DNA of 13,481 nucleotides from Alphaproteobacteria bacterium (GTDB taxonomy: Bacteria; Pseudomonadota; Alphaproteobacteria; Micropepsales; Micropepsaceae). The stretch covers positions 1-13,481 of the forward strand of contig JAGWRJ010000653.1 in assembly GCA_028869725.1 (NCBI GenBank), given 5' to 3'. The notes below the pieces were generated by a model that saw nothing but the letters and a program-made list of their open reading frames with translations, was not told where the DNA came from and made no database searches. Positions 1 to 8,337 of the stretch are shown piece after piece. Position 1 is the first letter of the stretch. Each line of letters begins with the position of its first letter. Position numbers and translations under genes: made by a program.

Positions 1-932
1 AGCGCAGGATAAATCGGTGCGAGGTAATAGGCTTTGCCGTGCAGTGCGACGAACAGCGCAAATACCACCGCCCAGGCAATGGCGAGGGCACGGGCTGTGG
101 CGAGAGGGGGCCTGACCGCACCTGCCAGGAGACCACACAGCGCCACCACCATGCCCAGAGGGCCCGCGAGAAAGAACTGCTGCCCGAAGAATTCGAGCGG
201 AGATAGGACGACGTTTTTGCCATTCACAGCCGCCGCTCCGAGCTGCAGAAATGGCCAGTGATGGGCCTGCTGCCACAGGACATTGGGCAGTACCATCACC
301 GTCGCAATGAGGGCCGCAAGATAGACCCAGGGGCGGATCAGAAAGCTGCGCTCGCGGGTTGCCAGAAAACCTACGATCAGCGCGACGACGAAGAACGTGA
401 TCGAGTACTTGCTTTCGAGGCTGAATCCTATGATCAGGCCAACAACGATCCACCAGCGCTCATTACGTGTCTGCTCGATACGGGTCAGAACCCAGACGAG
501 CCCGAGCCAGGTCAGGGCCTGAAACAGGTCGGTGATGAACAGCAGCCCAGAAATCAGAAGATAGGGCGACAGAAGTGCACATACACCCGCCAGCCACTGG
601 GCATAGCGTCCACCGCCCACCACCTCTGTGAACTGCGCCGTCAATCCCACCGTCAGCGCCGCGACCAATGCGGGCAGAAGCCGAAAAAGAAGAAGCCCGC
701 CACCACTGAGGGTGTAGGACAGGGCCGCGAGCAAAGGTACGAGCGGAGGCTGATCGACATAGCCAAAAGCCGGATGCTGCCCGCAGACGATGAAATAAAG
801 CTCGTCGCGGAAAAACCCGTACTGTCCATTGGCAATGAGATGCAGGCCAAAGGTGACAAGTCCGAGAACGATGGATGGACGGGACCAGTCGAACGTCTTA
901 CTGGATGCCACGCTGCGCTTGCCAACCGTCAT
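1..932 (-). CDS. GT39/PMT-type glycosyltransferase, N-terminal part (runs off left edge)
   Basis: The reverse strand is open from an ATG at 932 to the left edge, giving 310 residues with no stop. The protein is very hydrophobic, with a short soluble N-terminus (about residues 1-18) and repeated membrane helices starting near residue 19. Just after the first helix it has RDELYF (D43, E44) and then FGYVDQPPL around residues 57-64. This acidic pair in the first periplasmic loop, followed by the H/DxPP segment, is characteristic of the GT-C fold PMT_2/glycosyltransferase family 39, which transfers sugars from polyprenyl-phosphate donors to lipids or proteins on the periplasmic face. The start is supported by a G-rich stretch (GGGGGGA) 4-10 nt upstream of the ATG and by an in-frame stop about 60 nt further upstream. 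The C-terminal part lies outside the window. The acceptor and sugar cannot be told. It is separated from mfd by 202 nt and is probably transcribed on its own. Confidence 0.85.
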   Translation of the reverse strand, partial: MTVGKRSVASSKTFDWSRPSIVLGLVTFGLHLIANGQYGFFRDELYFIVCGQHPAFGYVDQPPLVPLLAALSYTLSGGGLLLFRLLPALVAALTVGLTAQFTEVVGGGRYAQWLAGVCALLSPYLLISGLLFITDLFQALTWLGLVWVLTRIEQTRNERWWIVVGLIIGFSLESKYSITFFVVALIVGFLATRERSFLIRPWVYLAALIATVMVLPNVLWQQAHHWPFLQLGAAAVNGKNVVLSPLEFFGQQFFLAGPLGMVVALCGLLAGAVRPPLATARALAIAWAVVFALFVALHGKAYYLAPIYPA

Positions 933-982
933 ACGTCCCCCCGACGAAGTGCGGAATGCACCGTAAAATCCAGCATGGCAGT

Positions 983-999
983 GCAGCTTTCAGTCCACA
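983..999. repeat. 7-bp inverted repeat upstream of the glycosyltransferase gene
   Basis: GCAGCTT at 983-989 and AAGCTGC at 999-1005 are perfect complements with a 9-nt loop. On the plus strand the second arm is followed by CTTTT (1006-1010), resembling a weak intrinsic terminator, but no plus-strand gene ends here. On the minus strand it would lie in the leader of the glycosyltransferase gene, about 50 nt before its start. Function unknown; the true span is 983-1005. Confidence 0.3.
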
Positions 1000-1072
1000 A
1001 GCTGCCTTTTGACGTGCAGTAACGTCGCCCCTACGCCCGCACCGACAACAAACCGGAGCTGTGTCGGAAGAA

Positions 1073-1090
1073 CATGGGCAGGGCCCCATG
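1073..1090 (-). terminator. possible mfd terminator hairpin
   Basis: CATGGG (1073-1078) and CCCATG (1085-1090) form a perfect 6-bp stem with a 6-nt GC-rich spacer, 44 nt beyond the mfd stop codon. On the minus strand the hairpin is followed by the pyrimidine-rich stretch TTCTTCC, not a clean U-run. It is a weak candidate for the end of the sdhE-mfd transcript. Confidence 0.3.
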
Positions 1091-1134
1091 CGGCAATGCG
1101 ATGAGGGTGAGGTGCGGCGGACACCACAGGCGGG

Positions 1135-4100
1135 CTATGCCGCCTGCTGTGCCAGCTGGGCGAGATGACCTACGAGATTTTGCACGCCCTTGAGACGGGC
1201 CTGCGGGGTTTCCCAGCTGCGCGTGATGACCACCTTCTGGTCCGGACGCACCTTCATGGTCGCGGCATGCTCGGAGATCAGCTTCACGAGACCGACCGGA
1301 TTGGGGAACATGCCACCGCGGAAGGAAAGTGTGGCGCCCTTGGGACCGGCCTCGATTTTTTCCACCATGGCGGCCCGACACTGATGCTTGAGGGCAACGA
1401 TCTCGAGCAGGGATTTGACCTCTTCGGGCAGCGGACCAAAGCGGTCGATCAGCTCCGCGGCGAAGCCTTCCATCCCCGTCCGGTCCTCGATTTCGGCGAG
1501 ACGACGGTAAAGGGCCATGCGCAGATTGAGATCCGGCACATAGTCTTCCGGAATGAGCACGGCCGCGCCGATATTGATGGTGGGTGACCATTGTTCGCCC
1601 AGTTCACTCGTCTCATCGCCGGTCTTGAGGCTGGCCACGGCCTCTTCGAGCATTTCCTGGTAGAGCTCGATGCCAACCTCGCGCACGTGTCCGGACTGCT
1701 CCTCGCCCAGAAGATTACCCGCACCACGAATGTCCAGATCGTGGCTCGCCACCGAGAAGCCGGCACCGAGCTGATCGAGCGATTGGAGGACCTGAAGCCG
1801 CCGCTCCGCGGTTTCAGTCAGCTTCTGATCTGCCGGCGTCGTGAGATAGGCATACGCACGCTGCTTGGCACGGCCGATGCGTCCACGCAGCTGATAGAGC
1901 TGGGCGAGACCGAACATATCGGCGCGATGGACGATCAGCGTATTGGCAGTCGGAATATCAAGGCCGCTTTCGACGATGTTGGTCGAGACGAGTACATCCA
2001 CCTTGCGGTCATAGAATGCGGTCATCACCTCTTCGAGGGCTGTGGGCGACATCTGACCATGGGCGACAGCAGAGCGCACCTCGGGCACTGTCGCCCGCAG
2101 GAATTCCTCCGCTTCGCGCAGGTCGGCAATGCGTGGCGCGACATAGAAGCTCTGACCACCGCGATAATGCTCGCGCAAGAGCGCCTCGCGAACGATAAGC
2201 GGATCAAACGGCGTCACGAAGGTGCGTACTGCCAGCCGGTCGATGGGCGGGGTGGTAATGAGCGACAGATCGCGCACGCCGGAGAGCGCCAGCTGCAGCG
2301 TCCGCGGTATGGGCGTTGCAGTGAGCGTCAGCATGTGCACATCGGCCTTGAGCGCCTTCAGCCGCTCCTTGTGGCCCACCCCAAAATGCTGCTCCTCGTC
2401 GACAATCACAAGGCCAAGGCGACGAAATGAGATCGACTTGGCGAGCAGGGCATGGGTTCCAACAACGATGTCGACACTGCCGTCGGCCAGTCCTGCCTTG
2501 GTGTCGCGGGCATCCCTCGCATCGACGAAGCGCGACAGCTGGCGCACCTTGAGCGGAAACCCGGAAAAGCGTTCAGAAAAGCTCTTGTAGTGCTGGCGCG
2601 CAAGCAGCGTCGTGGGTACCACCACGGCCACCTGAACACCGCTCATCGCGGCGACGAAAGCTGCGCGCAGCGCCACCTCGGTTTTGCCGAAGCCGACATC
2701 GCCGCACACGAGCCGATCCATCGGCCGGCCCTTGCCGAGATCTTCGATGACGTCGGCAATGGCTTTCTCCTGATCCTCGGTTTCCGAGTAGGGAAAGCGG
2801 GCGACGAACTCGGCGTAGATCCCGTCGGGGGGCTCGATGGCGTCAAGCTGCTTGAGTTCGCGTGCGGCGGCGATGCGGATCAGCTCTGCCGCCATCTCGC
2901 GCACCCGTGCCTTCATGCGGGCCTTGCGGTTCTGCCAGCCTGCGCCACCGAGGCGATCGAGCGGCGTCGTGCCTTCATCCGCACCGTACCGGGTCAGAAG
3001 CTCGATGTTCTCGACCGGAAGAAACAGCTTGCCGCCCTCATACTGCAGTTCAAGGCAGTCATGCGGCGCGCCCAGCGCATCGATGGTCTTCAGCCCGAGA
3101 TAGCGGCCAATGCCATGCTCGATATGTGTGACAAGATCGCCCGGCGCCAGGCTTGAAGCTTCCTGCAGGAAATTCTGTGCCCGGCGTGCCCGGGGGCGCA
3201 CCATGCGATCGCCGAGAATGTCCTGTTCGGCGAGAAAGACAAACTCGCTGCTTTCAAAGCCATGTTCGATGGGCAGCACGGCGATGCCCACCGCCGCCTT
3301 GTGGAGCTTGCCGGCATCCGGCCAGTCCCGGATTGGGCGAATGGGCGAGAGGCCGTGATCTGAAAGCACACCGCCCAGCCGGTCGGCGGAGCCGTCGCTG
3401 AAACCGGCGACAAAAATGCGCTTGCCAGCCTGCTGCAGTGATTTGAGGTGAGCGTTTGCGGCTTCGAAGACATTGACGTTGCCAGCTGTGCGCTCGGGGG
3501 CAAAGTCGCGGCCACGTCGGGCTCCGGCATCAACGCTGGTCTTCGATTCAGGTGCGGTAAAGGGCGACAGATCGCGGACCCGATGACGGGCGAGCGCCGC
3601 CGTCCACTCCTGCTCGGAGAGATAGAGCGCAGAGGTGGGCAGTGGACGGTAGGGTGCACCGCCTTCTGCATGGGCATTCTGCATCTGCCGGCGCGTCTCG
3701 TAGTAATCCTCGATCAGGTCGGCGCGGGCCTTGCGCGCTTCGTCGGTCTGGTGCGCAAGGAGCACCAGACTGCGCGGCAGGTAGTCGAACAGCGTATCGA
3801 GCGAATCGTGAAACAGGGGCAGCCAGTGCTCCATGCCCTGGTGCTTGCGCCCAGCAGAGACCGCAGCGTAAAGGGGATCATCCCCCGCCGGACCGAATGC
3901 CGCCACATAGCCCGTGCGAAAACGCGTAATCGACGCCGGATCAAGCCCTGCTTCGGTCGCTGGCAGCAGTTCGATCTGGGCCACCTGATCCTTGGACAGC
4001 TGGGTGTCGGGATCAAAGCGACGGATGGCATCGAGCGTAGAGCCGAAAAAATCAAGCCGCAGGGGCATATCCGCACCCGGCGGCCACAGATCGACGATGC

Positions 4101-4641
4101 CGCCGCGCAGGGCAAAGTCGCCGGGTTCACGGACGGTGCTGCTGCGCACATAGCCATTGCGCGCCAAAAAACCGGTCAGGTCCTCATGGATGATGATGTT
4201 ACCGACATGGGCAAAGAAGCTGGCTTCGGCAATGGTGGCGCGCGGCGGTACCCGCTGCGTCAGCGCATTGACGGTGGTGACGACGATGCCCGGACCGGAT
4301 TTTTCATCCCGGCGCGCGAGGCGCGACAGGGTGGCAAGGCGTGTCGCTTCAATATCGGGCTTGGGCGATACCCGGTCGTAGGGAAGACAATCCCACGCCG
4401 GAAAGTGAAACAGTGGAACGTCTGGGGCAAAAAAGGCGATCGTCCGCAACGCCGCGTCGGCTCTGGAGCCATCGGCCAGCACGAACAGAACGGTGGATGC
4501 CGAACGCTGCGCCGCCTCGGCGGCAAGATAGGCGTCAAAGCCCTCGGGTGCGCCGGAGACGACAAAGCGGCCTTCGGCCTTCGCAATATAAGAGATACGT
4601 TCCAAGCTTAGCGGATCCAGTCGGGGCTCTGCCTCCGGCAC
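1135..4641 (-). CDS. mfd: Transcription-repair coupling factor Mfd
   Basis: The 1168-residue protein has the full length normal for Mfd, the ATP-dependent translocase that pushes stalled RNA polymerase off DNA and recruits UvrA. The N-terminal third carries the UvrB-like module (FHFPAWDCLPYDRVSPK near residue 80). A CarD/RID-like RNA polymerase-interacting segment follows at about residues 495-560 (PGDLVTHIEHGIGRYLGL). The RecG-like translocase domains come next, with Walker A GDVGFGKT at 647-654, the DEEQ box at 748-751, TATPIPRTLQLALSG, and the GRIGR motif VI. The TRG segment is visible as DIRGAGNLLGEEQSG, and the C-terminal regulatory domain is present. Translation starts at a GTG at 4641, preceded by GAAGG 4 nt upstream. 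Both the start and this site lie inside the end of sdhE, so the two genes are probably translationally coupled. No key motif is missing. Confidence 0.97.
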   Translation of the reverse strand: MPEAEPRLDPLSLERISYIAKAEGRFVVSGAPEGFDAYLAAEAAQRSASTVLFVLADGSRADAALRTIAFFAPDVPLFHFPAWDCLPYDRVSPKPDIEATRLATLSRLARRDEKSGPGIVVTTVNALTQRVPPRATIAEASFFAHVGNIIIHEDLTGFLARNGYVRSSTVREPGDFALRGGIVDLWPPGADMPLRLDFFGSTLDAIRRFDPDTQLSKDQVAQIELLPATEAGLDPASITRFRTGYVAAFGPAGDDPLYAAVSAGRKHQGMEHWLPLFHDSLDTLFDYLPRSLVLLAHQTDEARKARADLIEDYYETRRQMQNAHAEGGAPYRPLPTSALYLSEQEWTAALARHRVRDLSPFTAPESKTSVDAGARRGRDFAPERTAGNVNVFEAANAHLKSLQQAGKRIFVAGFSDGSADRLGGVLSDHGLSPIRPIRDWPDAGKLHKAAVGIAVLPIEHGFESSEFVFLAEQDILGDRMVRPRARRAQNFLQEASSLAPGDLVTHIEHGIGRYLGLKTIDALGAPHDCLELQYEGGKLFLPVENIELLTRYGADEGTTPLDRLGGAGWQNRKARMKARVREMAAELIRIAAARELKQLDAIEPPDGIYAEFVARFPYSETEDQEKAIADVIEDLGKGRPMDRLVCGDVGFGKTEVALRAAFVAAMSGVQVAVVVPTTLLARQHYKSFSERFSGFPLKVRQLSRFVDARDARDTKAGLADGSVDIVVGTHALLAKSISFRRLGLVIVDEEQHFGVGHKERLKALKADVHMLTLTATPIPRTLQLALSGVRDLSLITTPPIDRLAVRTFVTPFDPLIVREALLREHYRGGQSFYVAPRIADLREAEEFLRATVPEVRSAVAHGQMSPTALEEVMTAFYDRKVDVLVSTNIVESGLDIPTANTLIVHRADMFGLAQLYQLRGRIGRAKQRAYAYLTTPADQKLTETAERRLQVLQSLDQLGAGFSVASHDLDIRGAGNLLGEEQSGHVREVGIELYQEMLEEAVASLKTGDETSELGEQWSPTINIGAAVLIPEDYVPDLNLRMALYRRLAEIEDRTGMEGFAAELIDRFGPLPEEVKSLLEIVALKHQCRAAMVEKIEAGPKGATLSFRGGMFPNPVGLVKLISEHAATMKVRPDQKVVITRSWETPQARLKGVQNLVGHLAQLAQQAA

Positions 4642-4907
4642 AATGCCTTCAGCTCTTCGAACACGGTAGTCTGATGGGATGGCGGCACCTCGGCCTTGCC
4701 CTGCAACCAGAGCCAGACATCCTGGTCCGGCAGGTCGAGCAGCGCCTCATAGGCATCGAGTTCGGCCGGGCCGAGCTGTGCCAGCCGATCGCGGGCGAAG
4801 GTGCCGAAGACGAGGTCGACCTCCTTGAAGCCGCGCCGCAGGCTACGAAAATAGAGCCGCTTACGGCGGGCGTTTTCAGGCGCGTCGTCGATGTCAGAGC
4901 CGTTCAT
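4608..4907 (-). CDS. sdhE: Succinate dehydrogenase flavinylation/assembly factor SdhE
   Basis: This 99-residue protein belongs to the SdhE/CptB (YgfY, Sdh5/SDHAF2) family, which binds the flavoprotein SdhA and promotes covalent FAD attachment. The diagnostic RGxxE motif is present as R25-G-F-K-E29, within RRKRLYFRSLRRGFKEVDLV, followed by the acidic helical segment LDLPDQDVWLWL. Its last 34 nt overlap the start of mfd in another frame, and it faces recG across a divergent intergenic region. Two starts are possible: the ATG at 4907 (used here) or an in-frame ATG at 4925 adding MAISPP. Neither has a clear Shine-Dalgarno. Reading further upstream to 5102 adds an Arg/Pro-rich, non-conserved-looking stretch and is rejected. 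SdhE is often encoded away from the sdh operon in alphaproteobacteria, so absence of sdhCDAB nearby is not surprising. Confidence 0.93.
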   Translation of the reverse strand: MNGSDIDDAPENARRKRLYFRSLRRGFKEVDLVFGTFARDRLAQLGPAELDAYEALLDLPDQDVWLWLQGKAEVPPSHQTTVFEELKALCRRQSPDWIR

Positions 4908-4927
4908 GGGGGGCGATATAGCCATTT

Positions 4928-4942
4928 GGAATGCGACATTCC
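4928..4942. repeat. 15-bp palindrome next to the sdhE start
   Basis: GGAATG-CGA-CATTCC is a perfect 6-bp inverted repeat with a 3-nt centre. It lies 20 nt upstream of the chosen sdhE ATG and 3 nt upstream of the alternative one, so it could be an operator or a short mRNA hairpin affecting initiation. Chance occurrence is possible. Confidence 0.35.
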
Positions 4943-4993
4943 AGTGGCGCTTTGGCGCTGCACGCAGCAACGGGCGCTGGCGGGTGCCTGCGC

Positions 4994-5007
4994 CCGGCCG
5001 AAGCCGG
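4994..5007 (-). repeat. UUCG-tetraloop hairpin upstream of sdhE
   Basis: On the minus strand, CCGGC-TTCG-GCCGG forms a 5-bp stem closed by a C(UUCG)G tetraloop, an unusually stable RNA loop. If the sdhE transcript begins upstream of 5007 this would be in its 5' leader. No U-run follows, so it is not an obvious terminator. Confidence 0.35.
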
Positions 5008-5023
5008 CTCCAGGGGCGGGGCG

Positions 5024-5051
5024 CAGATCCTGCCCTCGAGGCGCGGATCTG
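5024..5051. repeat. 7-bp inverted repeat in the recG/sdhE intergenic region
   Basis: CAGATCC (5024-5030) and GGATCTG (5045-5051) are perfect complements separated by 14 nt. The spacing of 21 bp from arm start to arm start is about two helical turns, as in many dimeric-repressor operators, but no regulator is known and the match may be chance. Confidence 0.3.
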
Positions 5052-5228
5052 GCCAGTGCGCCGGGAACGCCAGCGCCGCTTTGAAGACGGCGCACGCGCC
5101 ACCGCGATCCTTCAAATCTCACATCGCACGAGCCTTGATCGTTCTGCATGCGCCCGTCAGTGGGCTGCGTCGCCTTCCTGCCTGATGTAAGTGTCGCGCG
5201 GGTCCCTGCTCCTGTATCCTTTGTCATC

Positions 5229-7316
5229 ATGCGTCCTGCGATTCTGTTTCCTCTCTTCGCCGAGATCCGCAGTCTCACCGGTATCGGTCCCAAACTCGAA
5301 CGGCTGATCGGACGGGCGGCCGGCACCCGTCTGGTCGATCTCATATTTTCCGTTCCCGTGGGCGTCATCGACCGCAGATATCGGCCGCGCATCGCCGATG
5401 CCGAGCCGGGTCGCATCGCAACCCTGACGGTCGAGGTGGTTGCGCATCAGCCGCCGCGTGACCGCCGTCAGCCATTCAGGGTCAAATGCCGCGATGCGAG
5501 CGGGTCTTTCGACCTCGTCTTCTTTCATGCCCACGCCGACTTTCTCGCACGGCAGCTGCCGCCCGGTGAGACGCGCGTGGTGTCGGGCCGCATCGAGTAT
5601 TTCAACGGCCGCGCCCAGATGGCCCATCCCGACTACGTTCTGACCAAAGATGAAGCGCAGACGATGCCCGCCATCGAGCCGCTCTACAGGTTGACCGAGG
5701 GCCTGTCCCAGAAGGTGATGGGCCGGGCGGTGCGCAGTGCCTGCGAACGTGTGCCGGAGCTGCCGGAATGGCTTGATCCGCACTTCCTGCGCGCCCGTGG
5801 CTGGACCAGCTTCAACCAGGCGCTCAGCACCCTTCACAGTCCGCGCAGCGAAGCAGATCTGTCGCCAGCGACGCCGGCACGCGCCCGTCTTGCCTATGAC
5901 GAGCTTCTTGCCAACCAGCTTGCCCTCATCATGATGCGCGAACGCCAGCGTGGCCGCAAAGGACGCACGGTGGTGGGCGATGGCCATCTGCGCAGCAAGG
6001 CGCTTGCCGCCCTGCCCTTTTCACTCACGCCCGCACAGCTTGCCGCCATCGCCGAAATCGACGCCGACATGGCATCGCCGATGCGCATGCTACGTCTGCT
6101 GCAGGGCGATGTCGGATCCGGCAAGACGGTGATGGCGATGCTGGCGCTGCTCAATGCCGTCGAGGCTGGCATGCAGGGCGCCTTCATGGCGCCGACCGAG
6201 CTTCTCGCCCGTCAGCATATGGAAGCGCTGGCCGCGATGGCCCATGCTGCCGGCGTGCGTCTTGCCCTTCTCACCGGGCGCGAACGCAGCGCGGCGCGCG
6301 CCGCGGTTCTGGCCGCGCTCAAGGACGGCGAGGTGGATATTGTCGTTGGCACCCATGCGCTTTTCAGCGAGGACGTTGCCTTTCGCGATCTGGGACTTGC
6401 GGTCATCGACGAGCAGCACCGGTTCGGCGTGCACCAGCGCATGCAGCTGCAGGGCAAGGGCCATGCGCCGGTCGATGTCCTGGTGATGACGGCAACGCCC
6501 ATTCCGCGCACGCTGGCGCTGACCGCTTACGGCGATATGGATGTGACACGGCTGACAGGCCGTCCGCCGGGACGAAAGCCTGTCGACACCCGCGTCCTCA
6601 GTGCCGAGCGGCTGGAAGACGTCATCACGCATCTGCGCCAGGCGATAGACCGGGGCGCGCGCGCCTACTGGGTCTGTCCTTTGATCGAGGAATCCGAAAA
6701 GATTGATCTGGCTGCGGCCGAAGCGCGATACGCCATGCTCAAGGAGGCACTTGGCGCCGGGCATGTCGGCCTTGTCCATGGCCGCATGAAGACGGCCGAG
6801 CGCGATGCCACCATGGCTGCGTTCAAGGCAGGACAGATCCAGGTCGTGGTGGCCACAACCGTGATCGAGGTTGGCGTCGATGTGCCAGAAGCCACCATCA
6901 TGGTGGTCGAACACGCCGAGCGTTTCGGGCTTGCCCAGCTCCATCAGCTGCGCGGCCGTGTGGGCCGGGGTAGCGGTAAATCGACCTGTCTTCTGATCTA
7001 TCACGGCCCGCTCGGCGACATCGCAAGGCAGCGTCTTAAGGTATTGCGCCAGAGCGATGACGGCTTCGTCATTGCCGAAGAGGACCTGCGCCTGCGTGGT
7101 GCGGGCGAGCTTCTTGGTGTCCGCCAGAGCGGGATCGAGGAATTCCGGCTCGCCGAGCTTGGCGTGCATGGTGAGCTGCTCGCTGCGGCGCGCGATGACG
7201 CGCGGCTCATATTCGCCAGGGACCCGCAGCTCAAATCGCCGCGCGGTGCTGCGCTACGGGTTCTTCTCTATCTTTTTGGTCGCGACGAGGCCGCCCGTTA
7301 CCTAACGACAGGATAG
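5229..7316 (+). CDS. recG: ATP-dependent DNA helicase RecG
   Basis: RecG is the branched-DNA translocase that regresses stalled forks and remodels R-loops and Holliday-like structures. Starting at the ATG at 5229 the protein has 695 residues, the normal family length, and begins near the conserved SLTGIGPK segment. The N-terminal wedge/OB domain occupies roughly residues 50-150. The helicase core shows Walker A GDVGSGKT at 293-300, APTELLARQH, the DEQH box at 394-397, TATPIPRTLALTAYGD, and HQLRGRVGRG. The C-terminal TRG-type segment DLRLRGAGELLGVRQSG is intact. An in-frame ATG at 5148 would add 27 residues without family resemblance and is rejected. The chosen ATG lacks a strong Shine-Dalgarno. 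It is divergent from sdhE-mfd and is followed after 32 nt by the phosphotransferase gene, so co-transcription is likely. Confidence 0.96.
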   Translation: MRPAILFPLFAEIRSLTGIGPKLERLIGRAAGTRLVDLIFSVPVGVIDRRYRPRIADAEPGRIATLTVEVVAHQPPRDRRQPFRVKCRDASGSFDLVFFHAHADFLARQLPPGETRVVSGRIEYFNGRAQMAHPDYVLTKDEAQTMPAIEPLYRLTEGLSQKVMGRAVRSACERVPELPEWLDPHFLRARGWTSFNQALSTLHSPRSEADLSPATPARARLAYDELLANQLALIMMRERQRGRKGRTVVGDGHLRSKALAALPFSLTPAQLAAIAEIDADMASPMRMLRLLQGDVGSGKTVMAMLALLNAVEAGMQGAFMAPTELLARQHMEALAAMAHAAGVRLALLTGRERSAARAAVLAALKDGEVDIVVGTHALFSEDVAFRDLGLAVIDEQHRFGVHQRMQLQGKGHAPVDVLVMTATPIPRTLALTAYGDMDVTRLTGRPPGRKPVDTRVLSAERLEDVITHLRQAIDRGARAYWVCPLIEESEKIDLAAAEARYAMLKEALGAGHVGLVHGRMKTAERDATMAAFKAGQIQVVVATTVIEVGVDVPEATIMVVEHAERFGLAQLHQLRGRVGRGSGKSTCLLIYHGPLGDIARQRLKVLRQSDDGFVIAEEDLRLRGAGELLGVRQSGIEEFRLAELGVHGELLAAARDDARLIFARDPQLKSPRGAALRVLLYLFGRDEAARYLTTG

Positions 7317-7348
7317 AAGCGGGGCGCGGTTCGTGGTTTGGTGGCACC

Positions 7349-8335
7349 ATGGTTGCTGAATTCATCCCACCTCTTGAAAAGGCTCTGGCACGCGCCTGGC
7401 CGGAATTTTCCCAGATCAAGGCAGCGGTGCGCCTTTCGGGCGGCGCGAGCCAGGAGACCTGGGCCATCGATGCGGAAATTGGCGAGACAACGGAGCATCT
7501 CATCCTGCGCCGCGCACCGGGAGGCCATTCCTCTCCCACTGCGGTGCCGCTTGCCACCGAGGCCGTGGTCATCGAGACCGTACGTGAAGCCGGCGCCAGG
7601 GTGCCGCGGGTGCGCTATGTCCTCAAGGACGAAGACGGCGCCGGTCAGGGCTATGTGATGGATCGCCTTGCGGGCGAAACCATCGCCCGCAAGATTCTGC
7701 GCGAAGCCGAATTTGCCGCTGTCCGCCCACATCTGGCGCGGGACTGCGGACGGGAACTGGCGCGCATTCACCAGGTCGAGACCAAGGCGCTGTCCTCGGT
7801 GCTGACAACGGTCGACGGGCCTGCGCAGCTGGCGCGCTACCGCGACATCTATGACAGCTATGACCATCCCGATCCGGTGTTCGAGATGGCGCTGAAATGG
7901 CTTGAGCCGCGGCTCATGCCGCCGGCAGAGGTCAGGCTTGTCCATGGTGATTTCCGTCATGGCAATCTTCTCATCTCGCCGCAGGGACTTGAAGCAGTCC
8001 TCGACTGGGAACTCGCTCATCTGGGTGATCCGCTCGAGGATCTGGGCTGGATCTGCACCCGCTCGTGGCGCTTCGGCGTCAATGAAAAGCCCGTCGGCGG
8101 GTTTGGTGCTTTGGAAGATCTGCTTGAAGCCTATGCCGAGACGGGCGGGCGCGCCTTCACGGTGGACGAGGTCAAGCCCTGGATCGTCTACGGTTCGCTC
8201 AAATGGGGCATCATGTGCATGACCATGTACCAGGGCTTTCGCAAGGACGGCTCGGTGGAGCGCGCAGCGATTGGGCGGCGGTCCTCCGAGGCGCAATGGG
8301 ATCTCGTACGCCTGATCCTCCACGGAGACCTGTGA
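7349..8335 (+). CDS. APH-fold phosphotransferase, LvaA / ACAD10-11 kinase-like
   Basis: This 328-residue protein has the aminoglycoside-phosphotransferase/choline-kinase fold. Near the N-terminus are RLSGGASQETW (nucleotide loop) and LILRRAP with the lysine-equivalent strand. The catalytic Brenner-type loop is LVHGDFRHGNLL, with H199, D201 and N206, and the metal-binding segment is VLDWELAHLGDPLEDLGW, with D219. The DWE..LGDP..DLGW form is typical of the family related to the kinase domain of mammalian ACAD10/ACAD11 and to bacterial LvaA, not of antibiotic kinases. LvaA phosphorylates the 4-hydroxyl of 4-hydroxyacyl-CoA in levulinate catabolism and acts with the small protein LvaB. A DUF6285-type protein follows 2 nt downstream, matching that pairing. 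Substrate assignment here is inference. Other uncharacterised members of this family exist, so the gene symbol is left blank. Confidence 0.85.
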   Translation: MVAEFIPPLEKALARAWPEFSQIKAAVRLSGGASQETWAIDAEIGETTEHLILRRAPGGHSSPTAVPLATEAVVIETVREAGARVPRVRYVLKDEDGAGQGYVMDRLAGETIARKILREAEFAAVRPHLARDCGRELARIHQVETKALSSVLTTVDGPAQLARYRDIYDSYDHPDPVFEMALKWLEPRLMPPAEVRLVHGDFRHGNLLISPQGLEAVLDWELAHLGDPLEDLGWICTRSWRFGVNEKPVGGFGALEDLLEAYAETGGRAFTVDEVKPWIVYGSLKWGIMCMTMYQGFRKDGSVERAAIGRRSSEAQWDLVRLILHGDL

Positions 8336-8337
8336 CG

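Larger units (their letters stand above)
4908..5228. promoter_or_regulatory. Divergent intergenic region between sdhE-mfd and recG
   Basis: About 320 bp lie between the ATG of sdhE (minus) and that of recG (plus) and must contain promoters for both directions. Open frames here are GC- and Arg-rich extensions with no family resemblance. I found no convincing -35/-10 pair in either direction. Three inverted repeats are visible and listed separately: 4928-4942, 4994-5007 and 5024-5051. Confidence 0.6.

Noticed and set aside
258..1022. 254-residue plus-strand open frame
   Set aside because: Low-complexity Gln/Arg/Lys-rich translation antisense to the clear GT39 membrane protein; no domain resemblance.
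3448..4611. 387-residue plus-strand open frame opposite mfd
   Set aside because: Antisense of the Mfd N-terminal region; Arg/Gly-rich with no family features. The other long frames opposite mfd, recG and the kinase gene were rejected for the same reason.
4926..5102. N-terminal extension of SdhE to an ATG at 5102
   Set aside because: The extension is Arg/Pro/Ser-rich, typical of translated GC-rich non-coding DNA; SdhE proteins are about 80-100 residues.
5148..5228. 27-residue N-terminal extension of RecG
   Set aside because: The added residues lack family resemblance, and starting at 5229 gives the normal RecG length and N-terminus.
7349..8335. Antibiotic-resistance aminoglycoside phosphotransferase
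   Set aside because: The fold is shared, but the DWELAHLGDP and DLGW signatures and the DUF6285-type neighbour point to the LvaA/ACAD10-11 branch instead.
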